Positions 8,185 to 17,196 of a stretch of DNA of 64,000 nt are shown in pieces. How positions within the stretch are numbered: position 1 is the stretch's first letter; every line of letters starts with the position of its first letter. Source of the stretch: Chryseomicrobium sp. FSL W7-1435. Its GTDB lineage: Bacteria > Bacillota > Bacilli > Bacillales_A > Planococcaceae. Position numbers and translations under genes: made by a program. The notes beneath the pieces were generated by a model. The model did not search any database. It was not told the origin of the DNA and saw nothing but the letters and a program-made list of their open reading frames with translations. Where the stretch lies: NCBI RefSeq assembly GCF_038595005.1, contig NZ_CP151997.1, forward strand, positions 682,001 to 746,000, written 5' to 3'.

Positions 8185-9711
8185 ATGGAAGCTGCAAAAA
8201 AGCGAGGATTATTTTCAAAGTTTTTAGATGTTGTCGAAAAGGTCGGAAACAAATTACCGGATCCGGTCACGCTCTTTATTTTATTTGCCTTAGCCATTTT
8301 GGTAGTATCTCATTTTGCAGCGATGGCAGGGTTGGCAGTAGTGAATCCAGGGACGAACGAAGAAATAAAAGCTATTAGCCTCTTAACAAAAACGGGCTTC
8401 CAAGAAATTATGACTAAGATGGTGACCAACTTTGCAAACTTCCCACCACTTGGGCTTGTTCTCGTGACAATGATTGGTGTTGGACTTGCAGAAGGTGTGG
8501 GGTTGATTTCAGCACTTCTACGTAAGGTTGTTCAAGCAGCACCAAAGAAGATGATTACATTTGCTATCGTATTCGCAGGCGTTCTTGCCAATATGGCAGG
8601 AGATGCAGGGTTTATCGTGTTACCCCCGATTGCTGCACTCGTCTTTATGAGTGTTGGGCGTCACCCGATCGCAGGGATGGCTGCCGCTTATGCAGCGGTG
8701 GCTGGCGGCTTCAGTGCCAACTTGATTGTTAATATGTTAGATGCTTTACTTGCAGGATTTACACAAACAGCTGCGGAGATTGTGAATCCAGATATTGTCG
8801 TCAACCCAGCAATGAACTTTTACTTCTTATTTGCTTCTTGTTTCATTATCGTGCCGCTTGCTATTTGGGTGACAGAAAAGATTGTTGAACCACGTCTACC
8901 AGAATATACAGGACCAAAAATCTCAATGGAACCGCTACAGGCTGTTGAGATAAAAGGACTAAAACTTGCTGGTTTAGCAACACTTGTTTTCCTTGCATTA
9001 GTAGCCATCACAATCGTGCCTGAGAGCGGTTGGTTACGCGGGGAAGATGGAGGAATTGTTATCTCTCCATTCATGAGTTCATTAGTACCCGTCATCATGG
9101 GACTGTTTTTGTTCCCAGCACTTGCTTACGGATTTACTACTAGAACTTTACGGAATGATAAGGATGTAGCGAATGAAATGGGAAAAGCGATGAGTTCGAT
9201 GGGTCTCTACATCATCATTGCGTTTTTTGCAGCACAATTCATTGCCTACTTCAATTGGAGTAACTTAGGGATCATCATGGCCGTCAATGGTGCAGATCTT
9301 TTACAAGGTATTGGATTTAAAGGCTTACCATTGTTGATTGGTTTTATCTTGTTCGCAGCTTTCTTGAACTTATTCATTGCCTCTGCATCCGCTAAATGGG
9401 CAATTGTGGGACCGGTTTTTGTGCCGATGTTTATGTTGCTCGGTTACAGCCCGGCATTCACACAACTGGCTTATCGCATTGGTGACTCCATTACAAATCC
9501 GATTACCCCAATGTTTGCCTACTTTGCCATCTTGCTTGCGCTCGCAAAGCGCTATGACAAAAACTTAGGTCTTGGCTCATTGATTTCAATCATGCTACCG
9601 TACTCGATCGTTTTTGGAATCGCCTGGATCGTATTCTTTGCGATTTGGTACTTCTTAGGGCTACCATTAGGTCCAGGAGCAGTCATTGAATACCCACTAG
9701 GAGGAGAATAA
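8185..9711 (+). CDS. AbgT-family transporter
   Basis: A 508-residue polytopic membrane protein with 11-12 hydrophobic segments. AbgT-family features are visible: the N-terminal GNKLPDPVTLF, a GDAGFIVLPPIAAL segment, and the C-terminal SASAKWAIVGPVFVPMFM and NPITPM stretches. The characterised members import p-aminobenzoyl-glutamate or export sulfonamides. The flanking M20 hydrolases argue for uptake of an N-acyl amino acid here. RBS is TGGGGGAGA, 7 bases before the ATG. The stop overlaps the next ATG by one base (TAATG), indicating translational coupling. Confidence 0.92.
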   Translation: MEAAKKRGLFSKFLDVVEKVGNKLPDPVTLFILFALAILVVSHFAAMAGLAVVNPGTNEEIKAISLLTKTGFQEIMTKMVTNFANFPPLGLVLVTMIGVGLAEGVGLISALLRKVVQAAPKKMITFAIVFAGVLANMAGDAGFIVLPPIAALVFMSVGRHPIAGMAAAYAAVAGGFSANLIVNMLDALLAGFTQTAAEIVNPDIVVNPAMNFYFLFASCFIIVPLAIWVTEKIVEPRLPEYTGPKISMEPLQAVEIKGLKLAGLATLVFLALVAITIVPESGWLRGEDGGIVISPFMSSLVPVIMGLFLFPALAYGFTTRTLRNDKDVANEMGKAMSSMGLYIIIAFFAAQFIAYFNWSNLGIIMAVNGADLLQGIGFKGLPLLIGFILFAAFLNLFIASASAKWAIVGPVFVPMFMLLGYSPAFTQLAYRIGDSITNPITPMFAYFAILLALAKRYDKNLGLGSLISIMLPYSIVFGIAWIVFFAIWYFLGLPLGPGAVIEYPLGGE

Positions 9712-10994
9712 TGTTTACATACGAACGTTTAGTGCGGAATTTGGAAGAGGTTCCAAGCTTTCCTGGAATTGATCCACAAGAAATTGCAGAAAAATTAAAT
9801 GAGTTAATGCAAATAGGGAAGACACCGGAAGGCGGGATGCACCGCTTTCCGTATACAGAAACAGAGACACAAGCTAAAGCTGTCTTTGTGCGCTGGATGC
9901 AAGAGTTGAAACTGCAAGTGCGAGAAGACGCTATTGGTAATCTATACGGGCTTTATAAAGGGCAGGACCCAACACTCCCTGTAGTCATGACCGGATCGCA
10001 TATAGACAGCGTTCCAAATGGAGGTGCATTTGATGGGCCTCTTGGCTGCATCAGCAGTCTGCTCGCAATTAAAGCGATGCAACAGCGAGGGGTTCAACCG
10101 AAGCGTGGTATTGAAGTCGTCGTATTTGTCGACGAGGAAGGGGCTCGCTTCCGGAATGGAATCTTTGGAAGTCGCGTTCTGATGGGAGAAGTCAGTCATC
10201 AAGACTTGCTGCGCTTCTCAGATGACGATGGGGTTGCTCTTGTTGATGCAATGCAACAAGCCGGCTTTACTGCAGAAGATGTACAGAAACATACACGTCG
10301 CCCTGAAGAGATCCATGCCTTTTTAGAACTTCATATCGAGCAAGGCGTGAAACTTGAAGCGACAAGCACAGACATTGGGGTTGTCGAAGGCATTGCTGGT
10401 CCCGCTTGGTTGACAGCGACATATAAAGGGAATACGGACCACGCCGGAAACACGCCGATGGATGCGCGGAAAGATACAGTTCCAGCAGCTGCAGAACTTA
10501 TTTTGGCTGTTGAGAAATTCCCGCGTGAAATCAACAACACATCAGTTGCGACTGTTGGAAAACTACATGTGCACCCAAATGGTTCAAATGTAATTGCGGG
10601 TGAGACACAAGTGACTGTGGATGTTCGTGATATTTATGAAGAGCCACGTGCAGAACTACTTGCTCGCATTCAAGAAGCTGCTTATGAGATTGCAGAGAGA
10701 CGCGGCCTGACGGTAGAAGTTGAACAAGATGTTCAGATTCCACCTGTCTTGGTGCCAGAGGAAATTCAACAAGTTATTCGAGATGCTGCCACGACATGTG
10801 GGCTTTCTACGATGCCGCTTGTGAGTGGTGCAGGACACGATGCGATGATTATGGGGAAATACGTACCATCTGGTATGGTGTTTGTACCAAGCCATAATGG
10901 GAAAAGTCATTCTCCAGACGAGTGGACAGAGCTCTCGGATTGCGTAAAAGGTGTCGCGGTCATGGCAGAAGCACTTTTAGCGCTCGCAGATTGA
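9711..10994 (+). CDS. Zn-dependent hydrolase, N-carbamoyl-amino-acid hydrolase/allantoate amidohydrolase family
   Basis: A 427-residue M20-type enzyme of the AmaB/AllC group. Visible motifs are GSHIDSVPNGGAFDGPLG (first metal ligands), the acidic VFVDEEGARF, LELHIEQG, a dimerisation part with DHAGNTPMDARKD, and C-terminal SGAGHDA plus SHNGKSHSPDE. The family cleaves N-carbamoyl or ureido substrates to free amino acids. It is translationally coupled to the AbgT gene, so the two likely handle one imported compound. Carbamoylated versus acylated substrate cannot be decided from sequence. Confidence 0.9.
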   Translation: MFTYERLVRNLEEVPSFPGIDPQEIAEKLNELMQIGKTPEGGMHRFPYTETETQAKAVFVRWMQELKLQVREDAIGNLYGLYKGQDPTLPVVMTGSHIDSVPNGGAFDGPLGCISSLLAIKAMQQRGVQPKRGIEVVVFVDEEGARFRNGIFGSRVLMGEVSHQDLLRFSDDDGVALVDAMQQAGFTAEDVQKHTRRPEEIHAFLELHIEQGVKLEATSTDIGVVEGIAGPAWLTATYKGNTDHAGNTPMDARKDTVPAAAELILAVEKFPREINNTSVATVGKLHVHPNGSNVIAGETQVTVDVRDIYEEPRAELLARIQEAAYEIAERRGLTVEVEQDVQIPPVLVPEEIQQVIRDAATTCGLSTMPLVSGAGHDAMIMGKYVPSGMVFVPSHNGKSHSPDEWTELSDCVKGVAVMAEALLALAD

Positions 10995-11027
10995 GGAAAA
11001 GAATTATTAGTAGGATTTATAGAAAAA

Positions 11028-11221
11028 GTTGAGTGGCTTGTAGAGGTGGACTCCAGTGGGATCAAAGTTGGAACGTGAGATCATCTTAGATGTGGCGTTC
11101 GCAACTCAAATTCGTTGAGGCATAAACAACGCACCCACGGAAAGAAGCCCTGAAACGGAACTCAATACAAAAAAATCAGTATCTCCTCTCGATTTAATCA
11201 AGAGAAGATACTGATTTTATT
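11028..11221 (+). repeat. Interspersed repeat family 2, copy 1, with terminator hairpin
   Basis: About 140 bases beginning GTTGAGTGG, containing GACTCCAGTGGGATCAAA and CGCACCCACGGAA, and ending GGAACTCAA. It is the most diverged of three copies (others at 32563 and 49826). It is followed by a 20-bp hairpin with flanking A and T runs (11171-11221), which serves as terminator for the hydrolase gene and the convergent MFS gene. It lies 33 bases after the upstream stop, in the same sense. Confidence 0.8.
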
Positions 11222-11246
11222 TTTTTAGTCTCGTTCATTTCGAAAT

Positions 11247-12419
11247 TTACAGGGCTGCTTTCGCTTTCCGTCTCCAGTTAATAGATAACAGTAATGTAGC
11301 AAGCAACACTACGAGACCTAACATAAACGGATACTTCATATCGATATCAAACAGTGTACCTGCTAATAACGGTCCTAGGATATTCCCGATACTCATGTAG
11401 GAATTGTTGAGACCCATAGCCAGTCCTTGTTCTTTTCCGGCCATTTTTGAAATCATCGTTGTTAGCACTGGACGAAGCAAGGATGTCGCTAAGAACACAA
11501 GTAAAGTGATGCCGAAGAACATGGCATAACTTGATGCGATAAGAGATAAGAAGAAGCCTAGCGCTGCAACAGATAAGAAGACGATTAGTAGAACAGGCTC
11601 TCCAAAGCGTCGCACTAAGTAATCTACTACGAATAATTGAATGATGACACTGACACCGCCAGTAGCAGTAATCATCCAGGCAATTTCTTGAGCAGTTGCC
11701 CCGAAGGCTGCATCCACGTAAAGGCCTAGCACTGTCTCATATGCAATTAATCCAAAGCTCATAACCATGATGATAATGAGTGGAATGAAGTAAGGTTTTC
11801 TAGGTGATTGTAAAACATCGTCCAATAGGGAAGATTGTGGACGTGTCATCACATCGCCTTCTGGCTGGCTTTCTTGTAATGTGAAATACGAGATCACAAC
11901 AGCAGCTAAACCAACGATTGCCGACACCAATAGCGGTGTCTTTGTACCATATTCAGCTAAGAATCCACCGATACCTGGTCCCACAACAATACCTAGTGAC
12001 ATCGAAGCGGAAATGAAGCTATTTCCTTTGGCACGTTGGTCCATCGTTGTGATATCAGCCACGTAGGCAAATATGGCTGGAATACAGAACGCGGCGCCGA
12101 CTCCGCCGATGAAGCGAGAAATGTACACGAATAAAATACTTGGCGCAAGGTAAAACAGTAACATGGAAAAGCCAAGTCCGAATAACCCAAGGATTATCAT
12201 TTTGCGGCGACCGTATTGATCCGTCCAACGTCCACCTAGTGGAGAAAAGATCAATTGTGCGCCAGCGAATAGGGCAATGATCATACCTGCGGCAGTTCCG
12301 CCTTCTCCTAGTTCACGGAGGTATTCTGGTAAGATCGGAAGTATCAAACCAAAGCTTCCGACAGCAATGAACATGTTCAACATTAAAATAGCTAATTTCT
12401 TTTTTTGATCTTTTGTCAT
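11247..12419 (-). CDS. MFS multidrug-efflux-type transporter
   Basis: About 390 residues with 12 predicted membrane segments. MFS motif A is present as GGRWTDQYGRRK after helix 2, and the drug-antiporter motif C as GIVVGPGIGGFLAEYG in helix 5, placing it with Bmr/NorA-type drug:proton antiporters. The ATG at 12419 is chosen over a GTG at 12449 because a -10-like TATAAT lies at 12452-12457, leaving no leader for the GTG. The substrate is unknown. It is divergent from the AEC transporter. Confidence 0.85.
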   Translation of the reverse strand: MTKDQKKKLAILMLNMFIAVGSFGLILPILPEYLRELGEGGTAAGMIIALFAGAQLIFSPLGGRWTDQYGRRKMIILGLFGLGFSMLLFYLAPSILFVYISRFIGGVGAAFCIPAIFAYVADITTMDQRAKGNSFISASMSLGIVVGPGIGGFLAEYGTKTPLLVSAIVGLAAVVISYFTLQESQPEGDVMTRPQSSLLDDVLQSPRKPYFIPLIIIMVMSFGLIAYETVLGLYVDAAFGATAQEIAWMITATGGVSVIIQLFVVDYLVRRFGEPVLLIVFLSVAALGFFLSLIASSYAMFFGITLLVFLATSLLRPVLTTMISKMAGKEQGLAMGLNNSYMSIGNILGPLLAGTLFDIDMKYPFMLGLVVLLATLLLSINWRRKAKAAL

Positions 12420-12562
12420 ATGTATTCTCACTTTCTTTTCAGTACTCACCTATTATACGGATTGGAAAATAAAATAGCGAACTGAAACGCTTCGTTTTAC
12501 GAAAAAAGAATGTTGGCAGAATTCCAAAAGAGGGCTAGTATTAAAGCGAGGGAGGGAGACCG

Positions 12563-13492
12563 ATGTCATACTTTGCATTGTTGTTTTTTCAGATTATCGT
12601 CCCCATCCTTATCTTGCTTGGGATAGGTGCGCTACTACAAATCAAATTTGCGTTTCGCGTGAAGGCTTTGTCACAGCTCGTGACCTACTGTTTTATGCCA
12701 GCCGCCGTATTTATAAATTTGTATGAAACGGTCATTTCTTTGCCTATATTGACGCAGGTAATTGGCTTCGTTTTACTGTTTATTGCTTCGCAGATGATCC
12801 TTGGCTCCCTTGGTGCACGTCTGCTTAAACTTCCACGTTCAGAAGCCGCCGTGTTTAAAAACAGCATCGTTCTTATCAATTCTGGAAATTATGGCTTGCC
12901 GGTTGCCCAGCTATTGTTTGTAGCCAATCCAGTTGGTGTGGCGATTCAAGTCATCATGGTTATTTTGCAAAATATCACTACCTATACATATGGACTTTAT
13001 AATTTAATTTCTACCACTAAATCAGGGATGGCGATTGTTAAAGAAGTACTCAAAATGCCAATTGTTCTGGCGCTTGTTTTAGGAGCCTTGATGAATTTTT
13101 TGCACTTGCCAATTCCGGCACCCATTCGTATCCCGCTAGACTATATTGCCGATGGTTTTGTGGCCGTAGCACTCATCACATTAGGTGCGCAATTATCGAC
13201 AATTGAAGTAAAATCTTTGATCAATAAAACTGTTGTGCTGAGCAGTTTTTTCCGTCTACTAATGGGTCCAGTTGTTGCATTTGGACTCATCTTAGCATTA
13301 GGACTTGAGGGAGTGATTGCCCAATCTTTACTGATTGCCAGTGCCTTTCCGACTTCAAGAAACAGTGCGAGTTTAGCACTTGAATACGATGTGGATGCCA
13401 ATACGGCTGCTCAAACTGTCTTGTTCTCAACCGTCGTCAGTGCATTGACAGTCACTGTCGTCATTTATGTTTCAACAATTTTGTTTCGTTAG
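12563..13492 (+). CDS. AEC-family transporter (auxin efflux carrier/malate permease type)
   Basis: A 309-residue membrane protein with about ten hydrophobic segments in two five-helix repeats. Conserved AEC landmarks include the central NSGNYGLPVAQLLF and the late SAFPTSRNSASLA. Bacterial members move organic acids or amino-acid derivatives, but the substrate cannot be assigned. A GGGAGGGAGA RBS precedes the ATG. The DMT transporter follows 12 bases later and is probably co-transcribed. Confidence 0.88.
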   Translation: MSYFALLFFQIIVPILILLGIGALLQIKFAFRVKALSQLVTYCFMPAAVFINLYETVISLPILTQVIGFVLLFIASQMILGSLGARLLKLPRSEAAVFKNSIVLINSGNYGLPVAQLLFVANPVGVAIQVIMVILQNITTYTYGLYNLISTTKSGMAIVKEVLKMPIVLALVLGALMNFLHLPIPAPIRIPLDYIADGFVAVALITLGAQLSTIEVKSLINKTVVLSSFFRLLMGPVVAFGLILALGLEGVIAQSLLIASAFPTSRNSASLALEYDVDANTAAQTVLFSTVVSALTVTVVIYVSTILFR

Positions 13493-13504
13493 GACGTGTA
13501 AGAA

Positions 13505-14410
13505 TTGGCTGAAGAATCAACACCTAAAATTATCTTTCCTCTTTTTATTTCTATTGTCGCCATTTCGTTTGCTGCCATCTTTGTAAAATGGTCAGATGCG
13601 CCGGCGACTATTCTTAGTATGTATCGCATGCTTTTAGCTACTTTATTTCTTTTGCCGATTGTCTGGATCCGTCGTGTAGAGTTTCAACATGTGACGACCC
13701 GTGAGTGGCGATTGCTAGCGTTTTCCGGCATGTTTTTGGCTCTTCACTTTGCCCTTTGGTTCGGCTCATTAAAGTTAACAACTGTTGCAAGCTCGACCAT
13801 CATTCTTGCACTTCAACCAATTGTCTCCTTGATTGGTGGGTTCATCGTCTTTCGAGAACGAACGACGCGTGCCGCTTTAGTGACAATGGGTATTGCCGTG
13901 ATTGGTGCCGTGATGATTGGGTGGGGCGACTTTGGACTGAGTAGTGCCGCTATTCTGGGAGATATTTTATCTTTCTTGAGTGTCATTGCTGTAGTCGGCT
14001 ATTTGCTAATTGGTCAGAGTGCTGTCAAGAAGGTCTCTCATTGGATCTATAGCTTTTCGGTCTTCGGTTTTGCTGCCATTGCACTTGTTCTCTATAATTT
14101 GGTGGCAGGTGTCTCATTTACCGGTTATTCCGGACAAGAGTGGGGCATATTTGTCTTGCTTGCTGTAGTCCCGACCATCTCCCATATGATTAATAACTGG
14201 TTACTGAAATATGTAAACGCCACGACCATTTCGATGAGTATTCTAGGGGAGCCGGTTGGTGCTACATTGCTTGCTGTTTGGCTACTGGGAGAGCGTTTAT
14301 CAGGCTGGCAACTGGTAGGCGGTGTTTTAGTGTTAGCAGGCGTATTTTTATTCTTGCTCCAGCAGATGAAACGAAAGCCGAAACTAGCAGTACAACCCTC
14401 TTCGGAATAG
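13505..14410 (+). CDS. EamA/DMT-family transporter
   Basis: A 301-residue protein with ten predicted helices in two EamA halves, seen from AIFVKWSDAPATILSMYRML and the ILGEPVGATLLAVWLLGERL signature. DMT exporters of this kind remove metabolites or amino acids; the substrate is not determined. The start is a TTG at 13505, with GGACGTG about 6 bases upstream; no better ATG exists nearby. It follows the AEC gene closely, suggesting one transcript ended by the hairpin at 14437. Confidence 0.85.
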   Translation: MAEESTPKIIFPLFISIVAISFAAIFVKWSDAPATILSMYRMLLATLFLLPIVWIRRVEFQHVTTREWRLLAFSGMFLALHFALWFGSLKLTTVASSTIILALQPIVSLIGGFIVFRERTTRAALVTMGIAVIGAVMIGWGDFGLSSAAILGDILSFLSVIAVVGYLLIGQSAVKKVSHWIYSFSVFGFAAIALVLYNLVAGVSFTGYSGQEWGIFVLLAVVPTISHMINNWLLKYVNATTISMSILGEPVGATLLAVWLLGERLSGWQLVGGVLVLAGVFLFLLQQMKRKPKLAVQPSSE

Positions 14411-14436
14411 AAACAGAAAGCGTTTAAGAAAGTAAT

Positions 14437-14465
14437 GGACATACATAAAAGTGTGTCCTTTTTTT
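14437..14465 (+). terminator. Terminator of the AEC-DMT unit
   Basis: Stem GGACATAC / GTGTGTCC with ATAAAA loop and seven T. Confidence 0.85.
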
Positions 14466-14496
14466 ATGGGCGAAATGTTTCATATTTAGTTTTAAA

Positions 14497-14526
14497 GTTG
14501 ATGAATATAGGGTGAGGGGGTATAAT
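14497..14526 (+). promoter_or_regulatory. Promoter of ydhK
   Basis: TTGATG at 14498 and TATAAT at 14521 are separated by 17 bases, a good SigA pair. The same stretch reads GTTGAT-N15-GGGTAT, a weaker SigB-type alternative. Which factor is used cannot be told. Confidence 0.55.
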
Positions 14527-14553
14527 ATGAAATTAGTAAAGGAGGTCATTTAA

Positions 14554-15093
14554 ATGAAAAAATGGCTAATAAGTTTTACCGCTGTCTTGTTTGTACTTTC
14601 AGGATGTTCTTCTAATGAATCACATGAGGGTCATTCTTCCGAAGAGATGGATCATGCAGGTCATGGAAGCAGTGACGGTATGTTGCCTGAAGGCTTAAAA
14701 GATGCAGAAAATCCTAAGTTTCCGGTTGACTCTGACATCACAATTGCCCACGGGCATATGGATGGGATGGAAGGTGCGGTAGGGAAAGTCGTGGGTGCAT
14801 ATGATACGACAGCTTATATCGTGACTTACGAATCTGTAGAATCAGGAGAAGTAGTGGAAGACCATAAATGGGTCATTCACGAAGAGCTTGTCGAAGCGGA
14901 TCAAGAAGAGTTCTCTGCTGGAGATGAGGTCACTTTAGACGCTGACCATTTAGAAGGAATGAAAGGTGCGACAGCTACTATTGATGAAGCACGAGAAACA
15001 GTCGTTTACATGATAGACTATACGACAACAGATGGCGACGAGATTACCAATCACAAGTGGGTTACGGAAGACGAATTAAGTTTGAATGAATAG
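14554..15093 (+). CDS. ydhK: YdhK-family lipoprotein (DUF1541)
   Basis: A 179-residue lipoprotein with lipobox VLSGC (Cys18), a His/Glu/Asp-rich linker that could bind metal, and two DUF1541 repeats. Each repeat carries an H-x2-GM-x-GA motif (HMDGMEGAVGKV and HLEGMKGATATI) and ends in a NHKWV/EDHKWV stretch. The family is known from Bacillus ydhK and has no defined function. It is monocistronic with an AAGGAGG RBS. Confidence 0.9.
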   Translation: MKKWLISFTAVLFVLSGCSSNESHEGHSSEEMDHAGHGSSDGMLPEGLKDAENPKFPVDSDITIAHGHMDGMEGAVGKVVGAYDTTAYIVTYESVESGEVVEDHKWVIHEELVEADQEEFSAGDEVTLDADHLEGMKGATATIDEARETVVYMIDYTTTDGDEITNHKWVTEDELSLNE

Positions 15094-15101
15094 AACTAAA
15101 G

Positions 15102-15140
15102 AGACCACCGGCACATGGAAAATGTGTGCGGTGGTTTATT
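15102..15140 (+). terminator. Terminator of ydhK
   Basis: Stem ACCACCGGCACAT / ATGTGTGCGGTGGT with a GGAAA loop and a short T-rich tail, 8 bases past the stop. Confidence 0.8.
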
Positions 15141-15155
15141 GTTGTCTGAAAATTC

Positions 15156-15185
15156 TTGACAATGAAATGGCTAATAGATTATGAT
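15156..15185 (+). promoter_or_regulatory. Promoter of the LacI-type regulator gene
   Basis: TTGACA at 15156-15161 and TATGAT at 15180-15185 are 18 bases apart. The predicted start of transcription near 15192 supports translation starting at 15213. Confidence 0.65.
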
Positions 15186-15212
15186 GGCGGTAATTTGATG
15201 GGGGAGAAAACT

Positions 15213-16217
15213 ATGGTTTCTTCAAAAGATGTCGCAAAGTATGCAGGTGTATCGCAAACCACCGTCTCGCGTGTTCTTAATACACCTGAATCGGTGAAGG
15301 AAAAAACGCGACAAAAAGTTTTAAGTGCCATTGAAGCACTCAATTATCATCCCAATGCAATTGCAAGATCCCTTGTCAGCAATTCTACAAAATCAATCGC
15401 ATTGGTTTCTGGACCTTTGCACAACCCATTTTTTGCGGATTCCGTCACAGCTATTGTTCAATTTGCTCGACAACGTGGGTATCAAGTGGCAGTTCATTTT
15501 GAAGACTTCGGCAGCAATGTGCGAGTCTTTGAGGGCTTAGCGCAGTCCAAAGTGGATGGCATGATCTTGTCATCCATTTATAGAGATGACCCAGTCCATG
15601 CAAAACTTTCTCGATTCGGCGTCCCCTTTGTGTATTTTAACCGAAAGCCGCATGAAGAGAGTCATTATATAGAGATCGACAATGAGCAAGGTGGTCGACT
15701 CGGGGGCGAGCATTTGCTAGCACTGGGGCACAGAAACATTGCCTGGATAGGTGGGCCGCTTACCATGAGTACATTTGCCGGTCGCTTCAAAGGTTTTCAA
15801 CAAGTCATGAAGGAAAATGGTTACGTACTCAATGAACAATGGGTATTTGAAACCGATACGAGCGTTGAAGCAATTCGTGAAACTATAACTGGCTTATTTA
15901 AAAAACCGGACAAACCTAGTGCCTTATTCGCTGCAACCGATTCCATTGCGATCTATGCACTAGACGTTTTGCAAGAGCTTGGCTACCGCATACCCGAAGA
16001 CATCAGTGTGATGGGAATCGATAATGTGACTTGGAGTCGACATGCTTCATTTAATCTAACAACAGTCTCTACAAGAGCTACAAAAAATATAGGGGAGCTT
16101 GGCATTGAGGCGTTATTTCAATTGATGGAAAAGCCGCAAACAACATGGATTCAAAAAACACTCCCTGTACAATTGATTGAGCGCGGGACAACAGCAGCTT
16201 TTAAAAAGGACGATTAG
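15213..16217 (+). CDS. LacI-family transcriptional regulator
   Basis: A 334-residue repressor-type regulator. The N terminus is the LacI helix-turn-helix with hinge (SSKDVAKYAGVSQTTVSRVL, then NYHPNAIARSL), followed by a periplasmic-binding-like sensor domain (ending ISVMGIDNVTWSRHASFNLTT). Start 15213 follows GGGGGAG by 6 bases; the frame extends upstream but into the promoter. It is upstream of, and in line with, the lactonase-ADH-SSADH genes and most likely controls them; related 16-mers at 16220 and 16288 are candidate operators. The inducer is unknown but should be a lactone, hydroxy acid or semialdehyde if the pathway assignment holds. Confidence 0.9.
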   Translation: MVSSKDVAKYAGVSQTTVSRVLNTPESVKEKTRQKVLSAIEALNYHPNAIARSLVSNSTKSIALVSGPLHNPFFADSVTAIVQFARQRGYQVAVHFEDFGSNVRVFEGLAQSKVDGMILSSIYRDDPVHAKLSRFGVPFVYFNRKPHEESHYIEIDNEQGGRLGGEHLLALGHRNIAWIGGPLTMSTFAGRFKGFQQVMKENGYVLNEQWVFETDTSVEAIRETITGLFKKPDKPSALFAATDSIAIYALDVLQELGYRIPEDISVMGIDNVTWSRHASFNLTTVSTRATKNIGELGIEALFQLMEKPQTTWIQKTLPVQLIERGTTAAFKKDD

Positions 16218-16219
16218 TA

Positions 16220-16303
16220 ATGAAACCGTTTTTGGCTTAAATGAATACGTAACCATTTTAGGAGGTGAGGCTATCGGGCACTATCCATTGAATCCGTTTG
16301 TTG
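16220..16303 (+). promoter_or_regulatory. Candidate LacI-type operator pair
   Basis: ATGAAACCGTTTTTGG (16220-16235) and TTGAATCCGTTTGTTG (16288-16303) agree at 12 of 16 positions. The first holds the odd palindrome AAACCGTTT, typical of LacI-family sites. They flank the leader of the lactonase operon. A strong AGGAGGTGAG at 16260-16269 has no ATG/GTG reading frame behind it. Confidence 0.45.
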
Positions 16304-16336
16304 CTTCTTTCACGAGATAAAAAGGAGGAAATCAGA

Positions 16337-17185
16337 ATGGCACATATTATTCAACCGCAAAAAAAGTTATATGTAATGGACAACGGCCGGATGCGCATGG
16401 ACAAGAACTGGATGATTGCGATGCACAACCCGGCAACGATTACGAATCCCACTGCACCGACTGAATTTGTTGAATTCCCTGTCTACACCGTACTGATTGA
16501 TCACCCCGAAGGAAAAATTTTATTTGATACCGCTTGTAACCCAAACTCGATGGGACCCGAAGGACGCTGGGGCCAAGCGACGCAACAAATGTTTCCAATT
16601 GATATGCCCGAGGCCTGCTATTTACACAATCGTTTAGGAGAACTTGGTGTGCATCCAAAAGATATTAAATACGTAGTTGCTTCCCATTTACATCTAGACC
16701 ATGCTGGCTGTCTGGAACTATTCACAAACGCGCAAATAATTGTCCATGAAGATGAATTTAACGGCACACTTCAAACCTATGCCCGCAATCAAAAGGAAGG
16801 CGCTTATGTATGGGGTGATATCGATGCTTGGATCAAAAACAATCTTCAGTGGAACACCATTAAACGCTCAGAAGATCGATTGCAGTTACTTCCGGGAGTG
16901 GAGGTCTTAAACTTCGGAAGTGGTCATGCTTGGGGAATGTTAGGTCTACGTATTGATATGCCAGAAACGGGAGGAATCATCTTAGCATCTGATGCCATTT
17001 ACACCGCAGAGAGCTTTGGTCCACCTGTTAAACCACCAGGAATCCTTTATGATTCTGTCGGCTATACCGCGACGGTAGAACGGATTCGAAAGCTCGCGAA
17101 AGAGACCAATTCACAAGTCTGGTTTGGGCACGATGCAAACCAGTTTGCCAACTTTAGAAAATCCACAGAGGGTTATTACGAGTAA
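16337..17185 (+). CDS. Metallo-beta-lactamase-fold lactonase (AHL/gamma-butyrolactone type)
   Basis: A 282-residue hydrolase with the dinuclear zinc motif HLHLDH (SHLHLDHAG), the third-block His in SGHAWG, the bridging Asp in LASDAIY and the last His in WFGHDANQF. This is the N-acyl-homoserine lactonase family, which includes AttM/BlcC, whose physiological substrate is gamma-butyrolactone. The RBS AAAGGAGG precedes ATG 16337. It is the first gene of a run with an iron alcohol dehydrogenase and succinate-semialdehyde dehydrogenase. That context favours a catabolic role opening gamma-butyrolactone to 4-hydroxybutyrate over a pure quorum-quenching role, although both are possible. Confidence 0.87.
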   Translation: MAHIIQPQKKLYVMDNGRMRMDKNWMIAMHNPATITNPTAPTEFVEFPVYTVLIDHPEGKILFDTACNPNSMGPEGRWGQATQQMFPIDMPEACYLHNRLGELGVHPKDIKYVVASHLHLDHAGCLELFTNAQIIVHEDEFNGTLQTYARNQKEGAYVWGDIDAWIKNNLQWNTIKRSEDRLQLLPGVEVLNFGSGHAWGMLGLRIDMPETGGIILASDAIYTAESFGPPVKPPGILYDSVGYTATVERIRKLAKETNSQVWFGHDANQFANFRKSTEGYYE

Positions 17186-17196
17186 GGAGAGATTGG

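Noticed and set aside
16337-17185. Lactonase as a stand-alone quorum-quenching gene
   Set aside because: The zinc motifs allow it, but the operon with 4-carbon dehydrogenases makes a catabolic lactonase the better reading; kept only as an alternative.
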